Below are positions 34,736 through 43,420 of a stretch of DNA of 64,000 bases, piece by piece. Each line of letters starts with the position of its first letter. Position 1 is the stretch's first letter. The translations under genes and the position numbers were made by a program. The DNA comes from Pseudomonas solani (GTDB lineage Bacteria > Pseudomonadota > Gammaproteobacteria > Pseudomonadales > Pseudomonadaceae): positions 2,750,501-2,814,500 of the forward strand of contig NZ_AP023081.1 of NCBI RefSeq assembly GCF_026072635.1, written 5' to 3'. The notes beneath the pieces are model-generated. The model did no database searches. It was not told the DNA's origin and was given only the letters and a program-made list of their open reading frames with translations.

Positions 34736-34810
34736 TCAGCGCCGGCCTTTGCGGCAGGCCAGCGCTGCGTAGAGGGTGAGCAGCAGGATGAACCCGAGGC
34801 TCAGGCTCAT
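34736..34810 (-). CDS. Putative 24-residue membrane miniprotein after gbcA
   Basis: MSLSLGFILLLTLYAALACR followed by KGRR: one hydrophobic membrane-length helix with a basic tail. The ATG lies 4 bp after the gbcA stop and the stop precedes the operon terminator, so it is on the gbcA transcript. The ribosome site is weak (AGGG close to the ATG), but termination-reinitiation from gbcA could supply translation. If real, the positively charged C terminus suggests a small inner-membrane protein. Nothing else is known to me. Confidence 0.5.
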   Translation of the reverse strand: MSLSLGFILLLTLYAALACRKGRR

Positions 34811-34814
34811 GGCC

Positions 34815-36104
34815 CTATTCGCCGACCTGGCGCAGGCGGGTAGCCGGGACGTCGCCCAGGTTGTTGAGCATCCGCTCGCTGTACCAGTCGAGGAAGTTGA
34901 TCACGCCGAACTCGTAGGTCTTGGAGTAGGGGCCCGGCTGGTAGGCGGTGGAGTTGATGCCGCGCTGGTTTTCCTCGGCGAGGCGGCGGTCCTGGTCGTT
35001 GGTCGCGTCCCAGACTTCGCGCAGGCGCGCCACGTCGTAGTCCACGCCTTCCACCGCGTCCTTGTGCACCAGCCACTTGGTGGTGACCACGGTTTCCTGG
35101 GCGCTGATGGGCCACACGGTGAAGACGATCATGTGATCGCCCATGCAGTGGTTCCAGGAATGCGGCAGGTGGAGGATGCGCATGGAGCCCAGGTCCGGGT
35201 TCTGGATGCGGCCCATGAGTTTCTTGCTGCCCTGCTTGCCGTCCATGGTCATGGACACGGTGCCCTGCAGCAGCGGCATGCGCACGATGCGGTTGCGCAG
35301 GCCGAAGCTGGCGTGGGCATAGGGGATCTTCTCGGCATCCCAGGCAGTGGTACAGGCCGCCACCTGGTCCTTGAACGCCTGGCTGGCGCGGGGGTCGGTG
35401 ACGTCGTCCCACTCCAGCAGGGTGTTGAGCAGTTCGGGGTGCGAGCCGTTGCAGTGGTAGCACTCGCGGTTGTTCTCGAGCACCAGCTTCCAGTTGGCCT
35501 TCTCCCGCAGCGTGGTCTGCACCGCGACCTTGGTGTTCTCCATGTCGTAAGGCTCCATGTAATGGGCCAGGGTGGAGAGGAAGTCGTCGATGGCCGGCGG
35601 GTTCTCGGCCAGGGAGATGAAGATGTAGCCGCCGGCGGTCTTCACCTTCACCGGCTTGAGGCTGTAGTCCTTGAGGTCGAAGTCGGCACCCATCTCGGTG
35701 CCGGCGAACAGCAGGCGCCCGTCCAGCTCATAGGTCCACTGGTGGTAGGGGCAGACCAGCTTGGCGACCTTGCCCTTTTCGCTGACGCACAGGCGCGAGC
35801 CACGGTGGCGGCAGACGTTGTGGAAGGCATGCACCTGCCCTTCGGCGCCGCGCAGCACGATGACCGGGTTATCGCCGATCTGCAGGGTCAGGTAGTTGCC
35901 CTTGGCGGGGATCTCGCAGGTCATCCCGGCGATCAGCCACTCCTTGTGGAAGATCTCCTGCATGTCGATCTGGAACAGGCGCTCGTCGTTGTAGAAGGGT
36001 TGCGGCAGCGAGAAGCTGTGGTCGCGCTCGCGCAGCATCTCTGCGGTCGCCTTGCGCGCCGGTTCCAGCGGGTCGCCCAGACTCAGGGTGGAAGTGATAT
36101 CCAT
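34815..36104 (-). CDS. gbcA: GbcA, glycine betaine monooxygenase Rieske oxygenase component
   Basis: 429-residue Rieske non-heme iron oxygenase that demethylates glycine betaine to dimethylglycine and formaldehyde with electrons from GbcB. The Rieske 2Fe-2S ligands are C98-x-H100 and C118-x2-H121 (CRHRG and CPYHQW). The catalytic iron region has NRECYHCNGSHPELL, with His217 and His222. The ATG has GGAGT upstream. It is divergent from gbcB across 349 bp and is a core GbdR target in P. aeruginosa. Confidence 0.96.
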   Translation of the reverse strand: MDITSTLSLGDPLEPARKATAEMLRERDHSFSLPQPFYNDERLFQIDMQEIFHKEWLIAGMTCEIPAKGNYLTLQIGDNPVIVLRGAEGQVHAFHNVCRHRGSRLCVSEKGKVAKLVCPYHQWTYELDGRLLFAGTEMGADFDLKDYSLKPVKVKTAGGYIFISLAENPPAIDDFLSTLAHYMEPYDMENTKVAVQTTLREKANWKLVLENNRECYHCNGSHPELLNTLLEWDDVTDPRASQAFKDQVAACTTAWDAEKIPYAHASFGLRNRIVRMPLLQGTVSMTMDGKQGSKKLMGRIQNPDLGSMRILHLPHSWNHCMGDHMIVFTVWPISAQETVVTTKWLVHKDAVEGVDYDVARLREVWDATNDQDRRLAEENQRGINSTAYQPGPYSKTYEFGVINFLDWYSERMLNNLGDVPATRLRQVGE

Positions 36105-36453
36105 CGTTGACTCCTCAATGGCGGGGCGCCCTGGGCGGCCGCCGCGAAATATGGCTTTCGGTCATGACGCAAGGCGGCTTCACCTCCCCTTCCGACGCTG
36201 CCGATAGCGCGCTGATAGAGGGGGGAATGTCGCTCGATTGCTTGTGTTCGGCTGGGGCTGAGTGTGGCGTCGGGGCCTGACCCGACCTTATCCATGGGCG
36301 ACACGGCCACATCCGTTTCCGACTCCGCAGCCCTTGGTGCTGCTGGCAGGTCGCGATGAGCATGTGAATGTCGCAGCTAGGTAAGTGGGCGTTTTTTCGC
36401 TTACGCAGAATCCGCTTCATATGGGGCCGACGTCCGGCCGCGCGGAGATGCGT
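36105..36453. promoter_or_regulatory. Divergent gbcA/gbcB regulatory region
   Basis: 349 bp without an ORF between divergent starts. In P. aeruginosa, GbdR binds upstream of both genes. No operator was confidently aligned by eye. Confidence 0.6.
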
Positions 36454-37557
36454 ATGAGCAGCAACAGCTTCCTGAATCCGGTGACGACACAGACCTGGGC
36501 CAACGGCCGTCATCTGGTGCGCTGCGTAAAGGTCGTCCAGGAGACCTGGGACGTGCGCACCTTCTGCTTCATGGCCGACCAGCCCATGGTGTTCTTCTTC
36601 AAGCCGGGGCAGTTCGTGACTCTGGAGCTGGAGATCGACGGCCTGCCGATCATGCGCTCCTACACCATCTCCAGCTCGCCCTCGGTGCCCTACAGCTTCT
36701 CCATCACCATCAAGCGTGTGCCGGGCGGCAAGGTCTCCAACTGGCTGCACGACAACCTCAAGGAAGGCGACGTCATCCCGGTGCACGGCCCGGTGGGCCT
36801 GTTCAACGCCATCGACTTCCCCGCCGACAAGGTGCTCTACCTGTCCGGCGGCGTCGGCATCACCCCGGTGATGTCCATGGCACGCTGGTTCTTCGACACC
36901 AGTGCCAACGTCGACATGGTCTTCGTCCACAGCGCGCGCACGCCGAAGGACATCATCTACCACCGCGAGCTGCGCCACATGGCCTCGCGCATCAACAACT
37001 TCAAGCTGCACCTGGTCTGCGAGAAATACGACATCGGCGAAACCTGGTCCGGCTACCGCGGCTACCTCAGCCAGCCGATGCTTCAGCTGATCGCCCCTGA
37101 TTTCATGGAGCGCGAGATCTTCTGCTGCGGCCCCACGCCCTACATGAGCGCGATCAAGCGACTGCTGGAAGCCAATGGTTTCGACATGCGGCGCTACCAC
37201 GAGGAAGCCTTCGGCCCCACGCCGCCGGAAATCCGCGAGGAAGTGAAGGAGCTGGCGGCCGAAGCAGCGGACGCGCCGCCCGTACCCGCAGCCGATCTGC
37301 ACCAGGTGGACTTCACCAGCACCGGCAAGAGCATTCGCGTGGCGCCCGGTGAAACCGTGCATGCGGCGGCGGCCAAGCTCGGGCTGCACATCCCCAAGGC
37401 CTGCGGCATGGGCATCTGCGGCACCTGCAAGGTGATGAAGACCGCCGGTGAGGTGGAGATGGAGCACAACGGCGGCATCACTGACGAAGACGTCGCCGAG
37501 GGGTACATCCTGTCCTGCTGCAGCGTGCCCAAGGGCGACGTGGCCATCGACTACTGA
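36454..37557 (+). CDS. gbcB: GbcB, glycine betaine monooxygenase reductase component
   Basis: 367-residue NAD(P)H-dependent reductase that feeds electrons to GbcA. It has an N-terminal FAD domain (QFVTLELEIDGLPIMRSYTI; RSYT is the flavin site), an NAD domain (YLSGGVGITPVMSMARWF, CCGPTPYMSAIK), and a C-terminal plant-type 2Fe-2S ferredoxin (CGMGICGTCKV, ... SCCSV). The ATG at 36454 lies 6 bases after GGAG and gives the P. aeruginosa-like start MSSNSFLNPVTTQTW. A GC-rich stem follows the stop (37578-37607). Confidence 0.95.
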   Translation: MSSNSFLNPVTTQTWANGRHLVRCVKVVQETWDVRTFCFMADQPMVFFFKPGQFVTLELEIDGLPIMRSYTISSSPSVPYSFSITIKRVPGGKVSNWLHDNLKEGDVIPVHGPVGLFNAIDFPADKVLYLSGGVGITPVMSMARWFFDTSANVDMVFVHSARTPKDIIYHRELRHMASRINNFKLHLVCEKYDIGETWSGYRGYLSQPMLQLIAPDFMEREIFCCGPTPYMSAIKRLLEANGFDMRRYHEEAFGPTPPEIREEVKELAAEAADAPPVPAADLHQVDFTSTGKSIRVAPGETVHAAAAKLGLHIPKACGMGICGTCKVMKTAGEVEMEHNGGITDEDVAEGYILSCCSVPKGDVAIDY

Positions 37558-37577
37558 GCAGAAAACGTACGATCCTC

Positions 37578-37608
37578 GCCAGGCCCCGCCCTGCGGGGCT
37601 CCTGGCGC
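37578..37608 (+). terminator. Hairpin after gbcB
   Basis: Stem GCCAGG(c)CCCCGC / GCGGGG(ct)CCTGGC lies 20 bp after the gbcB stop. The lack of a T run makes it a weaker intrinsic terminator. Confidence 0.55.
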
Positions 37609-38232
37609 TTGGTGAACAGCTTGTCCACAGGCTGGTACAGCGAATCTGTGGGTTGTTCAGCTGGATGAAGGCCCCGCCCGGCAAGGGCTGCAGCGACTCT
37701 TCGAGGTGCACGGCGTGCTGGTTACGGATTGATCTAACGCCTGTATCCACCGCAGCCCGTGGCCTGCAAGGAGTTATGCACAGGCTGGTCACAGCTCCTT
37801 GCACAGCAGCTGTGCACAAGGTTGCTCCCAACTCCCTGAAATCGTTCGATAAATAGGCTGAAGCACGCATGCCTTGCGGGCTGGCGCCTGTAGCGAACGC
37901 CGCACATCTTGTCCACAGAGGCATCCACCGCAGCAGGGGAAAACCTGTTCTGCTCACTGCCTGCTGGGCACCGCTCGCAGAAACCCGGCTCCAGGCAACA
38001 TGGGGCTTTCAGGGCTGATTAGAAAACGAGCGATGGTCTGCAGGTCATGTGGTTATTGGCCTGCAGCATTCTATCCACAGCTTGCGTACAGAGTGCCGCA
38101 CAGAAACTGTGTGCCGAATTTACGTAATTGATTGAATTTGCTCACGAAGTGAGCGATTGCCCAGGGGCGCCGAACCGCCGGGGCCGTGGCGGTCGCTCTA
38201 CAGCTTGTCCACAGGGTGATGCACCGGAATCG
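37609..38232. repeat. Array of TTRTCCACA-centred repeats downstream of gbcB (five copies)
   Basis: Cores start at 37621 (TTGTCCACA), 37774 (TTATGCACA), 37909 (TTGTCCACA), 38071 (CTATCCACA) and 38205 (TTGTCCACA), all in the same direction. Spacings are 153, 135, 162 and 134 bp. Several copies continue with CAGGCTGGT or similar and a later ACTGTG/CTGTGCAC palindrome. No ORF is seen in this 775-bp gap. Confidence 0.75.
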
Positions 38233-38304
38233 AGGATAAGCGCGCAGCGGGGGATATCTCCCCCTTGCTGTGCCTGGAGGTTCGCGCCGCCGGGGGAGGG
38301 GCGT

Positions 38305-38325
38305 CGGCCCGGAGATTCCGGGCCG
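38305..38325 (-). terminator. GC-rich hairpin after the threonine aldolase gene
   Basis: CGGCCCGGA / TCCGGGCCG with a 3-base loop, 8 bp past the minus-strand stop. There is no T run; a possible weak terminator. Confidence 0.4.
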
Positions 38326-38332
38326 GAGAGGA

Positions 38333-39376
38333 TCAGGTATTGGCCATGGCCGCGCGGATATCGGCAGCGAGCTCGCGCACGCGCTCCTTCTCGGTGTCCC
38401 AGGAGCACATGAAGCGCGCGCCACCAGCACCGATGAAGGTGTAGAAGCGCCAGTTGCGGGCACGCAGGTAGTCCAGCGCCGGTTCCGACATCTGCAGGAA
38501 CACGCCGTTGGCTTCCACCGGGAACATCAGGCTGACGCCCGGCACGTCCGCCACCAGCTCGGCCAGCAACTGGGCGCAGCTGTTGGCGTGGTTGGCGTAA
38601 TGCAGCCAGGCGTCGTCCTGCAGCAGGCCTACCCAGGGGGCGGAGAGGAAGCGCATCTTCGAGGCCAGCTGGCCGGCCTGCTTGCAGCGGTAGTCGAAAT
38701 CCTCGGCCAGTTCATGGTTGAAGAAGAGGATGGCCTCGCCCACCGCCATGCCGTTCTTGGTGCCGCCGAAGCACAGCACATCGACGCCGGCTTTCCAGGT
38801 CAGGTCCGCCGGGGAGCAGCCGAGGAAGGCGCAGGCATTGGAGAAGCGCGCGCCGTCCATGTGCAGGCGCAGGCCCAGTTCCTTGCACACGTCGCTGATG
38901 GCGCGAATCTCTTCCGGGCGGTAGAGAGTGCCTACTTCGGTGGCCTGGGTGAGGGTGACCACGCGCGGCTTGGGGTAGTGGATGTCCTGGCGCTTGAGGG
39001 CGATCTCGCGGACCGCCTCCGGGGTCATCTTGCCCTGCTCGGTGCGGGCCAGCAGCAGCTTGGACCCGTTGGAGAAGAACTCCGGCGCGCCGCACTCGTC
39101 GGTCTCGACGTGGGCCGTCTCGGAACAGATCACGCTGTGGTAGCTCTGGCACATCGAGGCCAGGGCCAGGGAGTTGGCGGCGGTGCCGTTGAAGGCGAAG
39201 AACACTTCGCAGTCGGTCTCGAACAGGCGGCGGAAATGGTCGGCGGCGCGGGCCGTCCACTGGTCGTCGCCGTAGGCGCGGTCGTGGCCGTGGTTGGCCT
39301 CGGCCATGGCGGCCCAGACTTCGGGGCAGATGCCCGAGTAGTTGTCGCTGGCGAATTGCTGGGTCTGGTCGGTCAT
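38333..39376 (-). CDS. ltaE: Low-specificity L-threonine aldolase
   Basis: 347-residue PLP-dependent enzyme cleaving L-threonine/allo-threonine to glycine and acetaldehyde, and able in principle to feed glycine or to split related 3-hydroxy amino acids. Signatures: FASDNYSGICPEVWAAM, LRLHMDGARFSNACAFLG and CFGGTKNGMAVGEA (PLP lysine in GGTKNG). The ATG at 39376 (MTDQTQQFASDN) is family-like; the annotated frame otherwise adds 9 residues. Its position between gbcB and glyA matches P. aeruginosa PA5413 (ltaA/ltaE), part of the glycine end of betaine catabolism. Confidence 0.92.
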   Translation of the reverse strand: MTDQTQQFASDNYSGICPEVWAAMAEANHGHDRAYGDDQWTARAADHFRRLFETDCEVFFAFNGTAANSLALASMCQSYHSVICSETAHVETDECGAPEFFSNGSKLLLARTEQGKMTPEAVREIALKRQDIHYPKPRVVTLTQATEVGTLYRPEEIRAISDVCKELGLRLHMDGARFSNACAFLGCSPADLTWKAGVDVLCFGGTKNGMAVGEAILFFNHELAEDFDYRCKQAGQLASKMRFLSAPWVGLLQDDAWLHYANHANSCAQLLAELVADVPGVSLMFPVEANGVFLQMSEPALDYLRARNWRFYTFIGAGGARFMCSWDTEKERVRELAADIRAAMANT

Positions 39377-39609
39377 CTCGGGTCCTTGGTCCGGTCGCCG
39401 CATGCCCCGGGCGGGGAGGGCGTATGGGAGCTAACTTTACGCCAGGATGGACGACGGAATATGGCTTCAGGCGACATCCTTTTTAGACCAGGCGCTGTTC
39501 CCGCTGCGGCCGTGCCCGCGCTGGGAGGAACTCACCGGGGCCTTTGCCGCTCACAACATAACCGTGCCTGCACGGGGACGGACCTTGCCATCAATGAGGA
39601 GTGACACCG

Positions 39610-39909
39610 ATGCGCTATCCCTACCTGCTTGCTCTCGCCGCGCCGCTGTTGGTCAGCCTGTCGGCCAATGCCGCCGAATGGGCACCGGGCGAACGCGACC
39701 ACTTCGTCAAGGAGTGCGCGGCGGGAGCCCAGGCCCAGGTCAGCCCGGACAAGCTGCAGAAGTACTGCGGTTGTGCGGCCGACAAGGTTGGTGCCGAGTT
39801 CAGCCAGGCCGAGCTGAACGAGCTGAAAGCCCAGAAGACGCCCCTGCCGAAAGCCACCCACGAGCGGCTGCTGAGCGTCACCAACCAGTGCCTCACCCAG
39901 CTGAACTGA
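39610..39909 (+). CDS. Small secreted cysteine-rich protein of unknown function
   Basis: 99 residues with a signal peptide (LLALAAPLLVSLSANA-AEW). The mature part has four cysteines (KECAAG, KYCGCAADK, NQCLTQ) in a spacing that could form two disulfides or bind a ligand. A GAGGAG ribosome site precedes the ATG. It lies between the divergent threonine aldolase and the convergent NIPSNAP-like gene, alone. Likely periplasmic; function unrecognised. Confidence 0.75.
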   Translation: MRYPYLLALAAPLLVSLSANAAEWAPGERDHFVKECAAGAQAQVSPDKLQKYCGCAADKVGAEFSQAELNELKAQKTPLPKATHERLLSVTNQCLTQLN

Positions 39910-39936
39910 TCCGCCGGGCCCTCGGGGCCTGATCAG

Positions 39937-39973
39937 AAAAGAGCCAGGCGGCGCCATCCGGCGCCGTGCCTGG
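39937..39973 (-). terminator. Terminator of the NIPSNAP gene
   Basis: Imperfect stem CCAGGCGGCGCC / GGCGCCGTGCCTGG with a 4-base loop, followed on the minus strand by TCTTTTCT. Located about 100 bp after the NIPSNAP stop. Confidence 0.6.
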
Positions 39974-39984
39974 TGCCGCACGTG

Positions 39985-40025
39985 CGCCGCACAGCTTATC
40001 CACAGGGTGGTCCACGGTCTTTGTG
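39985..40025 (+). repeat. TTATCCACA repeat copy between small genes
   Basis: TTATCCACA at 39996-40004 is followed by GGGTGGTCCACGG and TTTGTGGGC, the same layout as copy 40682. It is a member of the 37609-38232 family. Confidence 0.7.
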
Positions 40026-40076
40026 GGCGGTTTTCCCTGGGCGTCGCCCGGCTTCGGTCCGGGGGCGAGGGCGTAC

Positions 40077-40382
40077 TCAGCCGAATACCGGGCGGAAGAA
40101 GCTGCGCTCGTAGCTGAGGATGCAGCGGGTTTCCTCGGCGTAGCCAAAGGCCGCGATGCATTCGGCGTCGGCCATGGAGCGGATGCGGTAGTCCTCGTAG
40201 AGCGCCAGGCTGGGGAAGCTGAACATCGCCAGGGCGACATTGTTGGCGCCTTCGGAAGGCAGGAAGTAGCCGTGGTGGGTGCCGCCGAACTTCTCCACCA
40301 GGGGAATCCAGAGTTTTCCGTAGTGTTCGAATTCGGCCAGTTTGTACGGATCGATGATGTAGCGCAGGTAGCAGGTGATCAT
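40077..40382 (-). CDS. NIPSNAP-family protein
   Basis: 101-residue cytoplasmic protein, MITCYLRYIIDPYKLAEFEHYGKLWIP at the start and a dimeric alpha-beta barrel-like pattern typical of NIPSNAP domains (FGGTHHGYFLPSEG). The ATG at 40382 gives the family-typical start; a much longer in-frame extension upstream has no ribosome site or similarity. Function is not established for bacterial members; some pathways use them as accessory proteins in amine metabolism. It is next to glyA on the opposite strand. Confidence 0.85.
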   Translation of the reverse strand: MITCYLRYIIDPYKLAEFEHYGKLWIPLVEKFGGTHHGYFLPSEGANNVALAMFSFPSLALYEDYRIRSMADAECIAAFGYAEETRCILSYERSFFRPVFG

Positions 40383-40889
40383 GGAATCGCTCGTCCAGGC
40401 GCATGCGGAATGCTGCGGGGGCGTCGAAATTATCCACTGCCAGCGGGCCTGTCCAGGCATGTCGCTGTGGGCAATTCCGCCTGTGCCGGGCTGGTCGGTT
40501 CGCGTACAGCCGGCCAGGAGCACTGCCGTTGCTGGTCCTGGCGCATCCATTCACAGCTTGTCCACAGATCGTTGCACAGCTTCTGTGTGTAACGCTTTCG
40601 CTAACTGACTGATATCGCTCAAAAAACCGTCACTTCCCTGCAGGGCCCGACGCACCTGGCCGCTAGCCGGGGGTGTACAGCTTATCCACAGCTTGGTCCA
40701 CGGAAACTGTGGGTGATCGACGCCCGTTGCGCGGATGTTCGATTGCGACCCTTTGCATGTCGCAAACGCATTCTCCCGTGGCGTCCGTAGGCATCTGGCA
40801 AGGCAGGCCGAGTCATACCATCGCTGCAAACGGGGAAACCCCCGTACCCAACGACAGGCGCCAACCGATGGCGCGGCAGGAGATCAGCG
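40383..40889. repeat. glyA upstream region with two TTRTCCACA repeats
   Basis: 507 bp with no gene. TTGTCCACA starts at 40558 and TTATCCACA at 40682, 124 bp apart, each followed by GTGCAC/CTGTG elements as in the array downstream of gbcB. The segment must also hold the glyA-sox operon promoter, with its GbdR site expected in the last 200 bp. The glyA ribosome site is AGGAG at 40878. Confidence 0.65.
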
Positions 40890-42143
40890 ATGTTCAGCAA
40901 GCACGACCAGATCCAGGGCTACGACGACGAACTCTTCAGTGCGATGCAGGAAGAAGAACAGCGCCAGGAAGACCACATCGAGCTGATCGCCTCCGAGAAC
41001 TACACCAGCCAGCGGGTGATGGAAGCCCAGGGCAGCGGCCTGACCAACAAGTACGCCGAGGGCTACCCGGGCAAGCGCTACTACGGTGGCTGCGAATACG
41101 TCGACAAGGTCGAGCAGCTGGCCATCGACCGCGCCAAGGAGCTGTTCGGCGCCGACTACGCCAACGTCCAGCCGCACTCCGGCTCTTCCGCCAACTCCGC
41201 CGTCTACCTGGCCCTGCTCAATGCCGGCGACACCATCCTCGGCATGAGCCTGGCCCACGGTGGCCACCTCACCCACGGCGCCAAGGTGTCGTCCTCCGGC
41301 AAGCTCTACAACGCCGTGCAGTACGGCCTCGACACCCGCACCGGGCTGATCGACTACGACGAAGTCGAGCGCCTGGCCGTGGAGCACAAGCCGAAGATGA
41401 TCGTCGCCGGCTTCTCCGCCTATTCGAAAACCCTCGACTTCCCGCGCTTCCGCGCCATCGCCGACAAGGTCGGGGCGCTGCTGTTCGTCGACATGGCCCA
41501 CGTCGCCGGCCTGGTCGCTGCCGGTCTCTACCCCAGCCCGCTGCCCTACGCCGACGTGGTCACTACCACCACCCACAAGACCCTGCGCGGCCCGCGCGGC
41601 GGCCTGATCCTCGCCCGCAAGAACGAGGAGATCGAGAAGAAGCTCAATTCCGCCGTGTTCCCCGGCGCCCAGGGCGGCCCGCTGATGCACGTGATCGCCG
41701 GCAAGGCGGTGTGCTTCAAGGAAGCGCTGGAGCCCGGCTTCAAGACCTACCAGGCCCAGGTGATCAAGAACGCCCAGGCCATGGCCCAGGTGTTCATCGA
41801 GCGCGGCTTCGACGTGGTTTCCGGCGGCACCGACAACCACCTGTTCCTGCTCTCGCTGATCAAGCAGGGCCTGACCGGCAAGGACGCCGACGCCGCCCTC
41901 GGCCGCGCCGGCATCACCGTGAACAAGAACGCCGTGCCCAACGACCCGCAATCGCCCTTCGTCACCTCGGGCGTGCGCATCGGCACCCCGGCCATTACTA
42001 CTCGTGGCTTCAAGGAGCCGCAGAGCATCGAGCTGGCCGGCTGGATCTGCGACATCCTCGACCACCTCGGTGATGCCGATGTCGAGGCCCAGGTGGCCAA
42101 ACAGGTCGCGGCCCTCTGCGCCGATTTCCCCGTGTACCGCTGA
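40890..42143 (+). CDS. glyA: Serine hydroxymethyltransferase GlyA
   Basis: 417-residue PLP enzyme converting glycine and methylene-tetrahydrofolate to serine, connecting sarcosine-derived glycine to SdaB and to the one-carbon pool. It has the family features YAEGYPGKRYYGGCEYVD and VVTTTTHKTLRGPRGG, the PLP lysine being about residue 230. It is the first gene of the glyA-soxBDAG-purU-fdhA series, 15 bp before soxB. Strong AGGAG ribosome site. It is an extra, catabolic-type copy by context; the housekeeping copy would lie elsewhere. Confidence 0.95.
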   Translation: MFSKHDQIQGYDDELFSAMQEEEQRQEDHIELIASENYTSQRVMEAQGSGLTNKYAEGYPGKRYYGGCEYVDKVEQLAIDRAKELFGADYANVQPHSGSSANSAVYLALLNAGDTILGMSLAHGGHLTHGAKVSSSGKLYNAVQYGLDTRTGLIDYDEVERLAVEHKPKMIVAGFSAYSKTLDFPRFRAIADKVGALLFVDMAHVAGLVAAGLYPSPLPYADVVTTTTHKTLRGPRGGLILARKNEEIEKKLNSAVFPGAQGGPLMHVIAGKAVCFKEALEPGFKTYQAQVIKNAQAMAQVFIERGFDVVSGGTDNHLFLLSLIKQGLTGKDADAALGRAGITVNKNAVPNDPQSPFVTSGVRIGTPAITTRGFKEPQSIELAGWICDILDHLGDADVEAQVAKQVAALCADFPVYR

Positions 42144-42158
42144 TCCAGGAGCACGCGC

Positions 42159-43409
42159 ATGCAACGTTATTCCGGCTTCGGCCTGTTCAAGCACTCCCTC
42201 AGCCACCACGAGAACTGGCAGCGCATGTGGCGCAACCCCACGCCCAAGCCGGTCTACGACGTGATCGTGGTCGGCGGCGGCGGCCACGGGCTGGCCACGG
42301 CCTACTACCTGGCCAAGGAATTCGGCGTGAAGAACGTCGCCGTGGTGGAGAAGGGCTGGCTGGGTGGCGGCAACACCGCGCGCAACACCACCATCGTCCG
42401 CTCCAACTACCTGTGGGACGAGTCGGCGCACCTCTACGAGCATGCGATGAAGCTCTGGGAAAACCTTTCCCAGGACCTCAACTACAACGTCATGTACTCC
42501 GCCCGTGGCGTCTACAACCTGTGCCACACCCTGCAGGACCTGCGCGACTCCGAGCGCCGCGTGAGCGCCAACCGCCTCAACGGCATCGACGGCGAACTGC
42601 TCGATGCCAAGCAGGTGGCCGAGGAGATTCCCTACCTCGACTGCAGCAAGAACACTCGCTACCCGATCATGGGCTCCACCGTGCAGCGTCGCGGTGGCGT
42701 GGCCCGCCATGATGCCGTGGCCTGGGGCTATGCCCGCGCCGCCGACGCCCTGGGCGTCGACCTGCTGCAGAACACCGAGGTGATCGGCTTCCGCAAACAG
42801 GATGGCGTGGTGATCGGTGTCGAGACCAACCGCGGCTTCATCGGCGCCAAGCGCGTCGGCGTGGTCACCGCCGGCAACTCCGGGCACATGGCCAAGCTCG
42901 CCGGCTTCCGCCTGCCGCTGGAATCCCACCCGCTGCAGGCGCTGGTGTCCGAACCGATCAAGCCGGTCATCCACAGCGTGATCATGTCCAACGCCGTGCA
43001 CGGCTACATCAGCCAGTCCGACAAGGGCGACCTGGTGATCGGTGCCGGCATCGACGGCTACAACGGCTACGGCCAGCGCGGCTCCTACCCGACCATCGAG
43101 CACACCCTGCAGGCCATCGTCGAGATGTTCCCGGTGCTCTCCCGCGTGCGCATGAACCGCCAGTGGGGCGGCATCGTCGACACCACCCCCGACGCTTGCC
43201 CGATCATCGCCAAGACGCCGGTGCAGAACCTGTTCTTCAACTGCGGCTGGGGCACCGGCGGCTTCAAGGCCACCCCCGGTTCCGGCCACGTGTTCGCGGC
43301 GAGCCTGGCCAAGGGCGAGATGCACCCGCTGGCCAAGCCCTTCTCCATCGAACGTTTCCACAACGGCGCACTGATCGACGAGCACGGCGCCGCTGCCGTG
43401 GCTCACTAA
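42159..43409 (+). CDS. soxB: Sarcosine oxidase beta subunit SoxB
   Basis: 416-residue FAD/FMN-binding subunit of the heterotetrameric sarcosine oxidase, which oxidises sarcosine to glycine and transfers the methyl carbon to tetrahydrofolate. The dinucleotide motif is VIVVGGGGHGLATAYYLA (near 40-57). Later regions include NTARNTTIVRSNYLWDES and WGGIVDTTPDACPI, typical of the DAO fold. The start reads MQRYSGFGLFKHSL, the family start. It is 15 bp after glyA and 11 bp before soxD. Confidence 0.95.
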   Translation: MQRYSGFGLFKHSLSHHENWQRMWRNPTPKPVYDVIVVGGGGHGLATAYYLAKEFGVKNVAVVEKGWLGGGNTARNTTIVRSNYLWDESAHLYEHAMKLWENLSQDLNYNVMYSARGVYNLCHTLQDLRDSERRVSANRLNGIDGELLDAKQVAEEIPYLDCSKNTRYPIMGSTVQRRGGVARHDAVAWGYARAADALGVDLLQNTEVIGFRKQDGVVIGVETNRGFIGAKRVGVVTAGNSGHMAKLAGFRLPLESHPLQALVSEPIKPVIHSVIMSNAVHGYISQSDKGDLVIGAGIDGYNGYGQRGSYPTIEHTLQAIVEMFPVLSRVRMNRQWGGIVDTTPDACPIIAKTPVQNLFFNCGWGTGGFKATPGSGHVFAASLAKGEMHPLAKPFSIERFHNGALIDEHGAAAVAH

Positions 43410-43420
43410 GGAGACCCGCC

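Noticed and set aside
37609..38232. CRISPR array in the repeat region
   Set aside because: Repeat units vary and are too far apart (about 130-160 bp); no near-identical 28-37 bp repeats and no cas genes.
37609..40720. Chromosomal replication origin suggested by DnaA-box-like 9-mers
   Set aside because: The repeats are widely and evenly spaced, lack a nearby AT-rich unwinding element or dnaA/rpmH genes, and contain longer shared sequence; they fit a repeat family better than oriC.
40884..43406. 840-codon minus-strand frame opposite glyA and soxB
   Set aside because: Shadow of two well supported genes; no independent motif.
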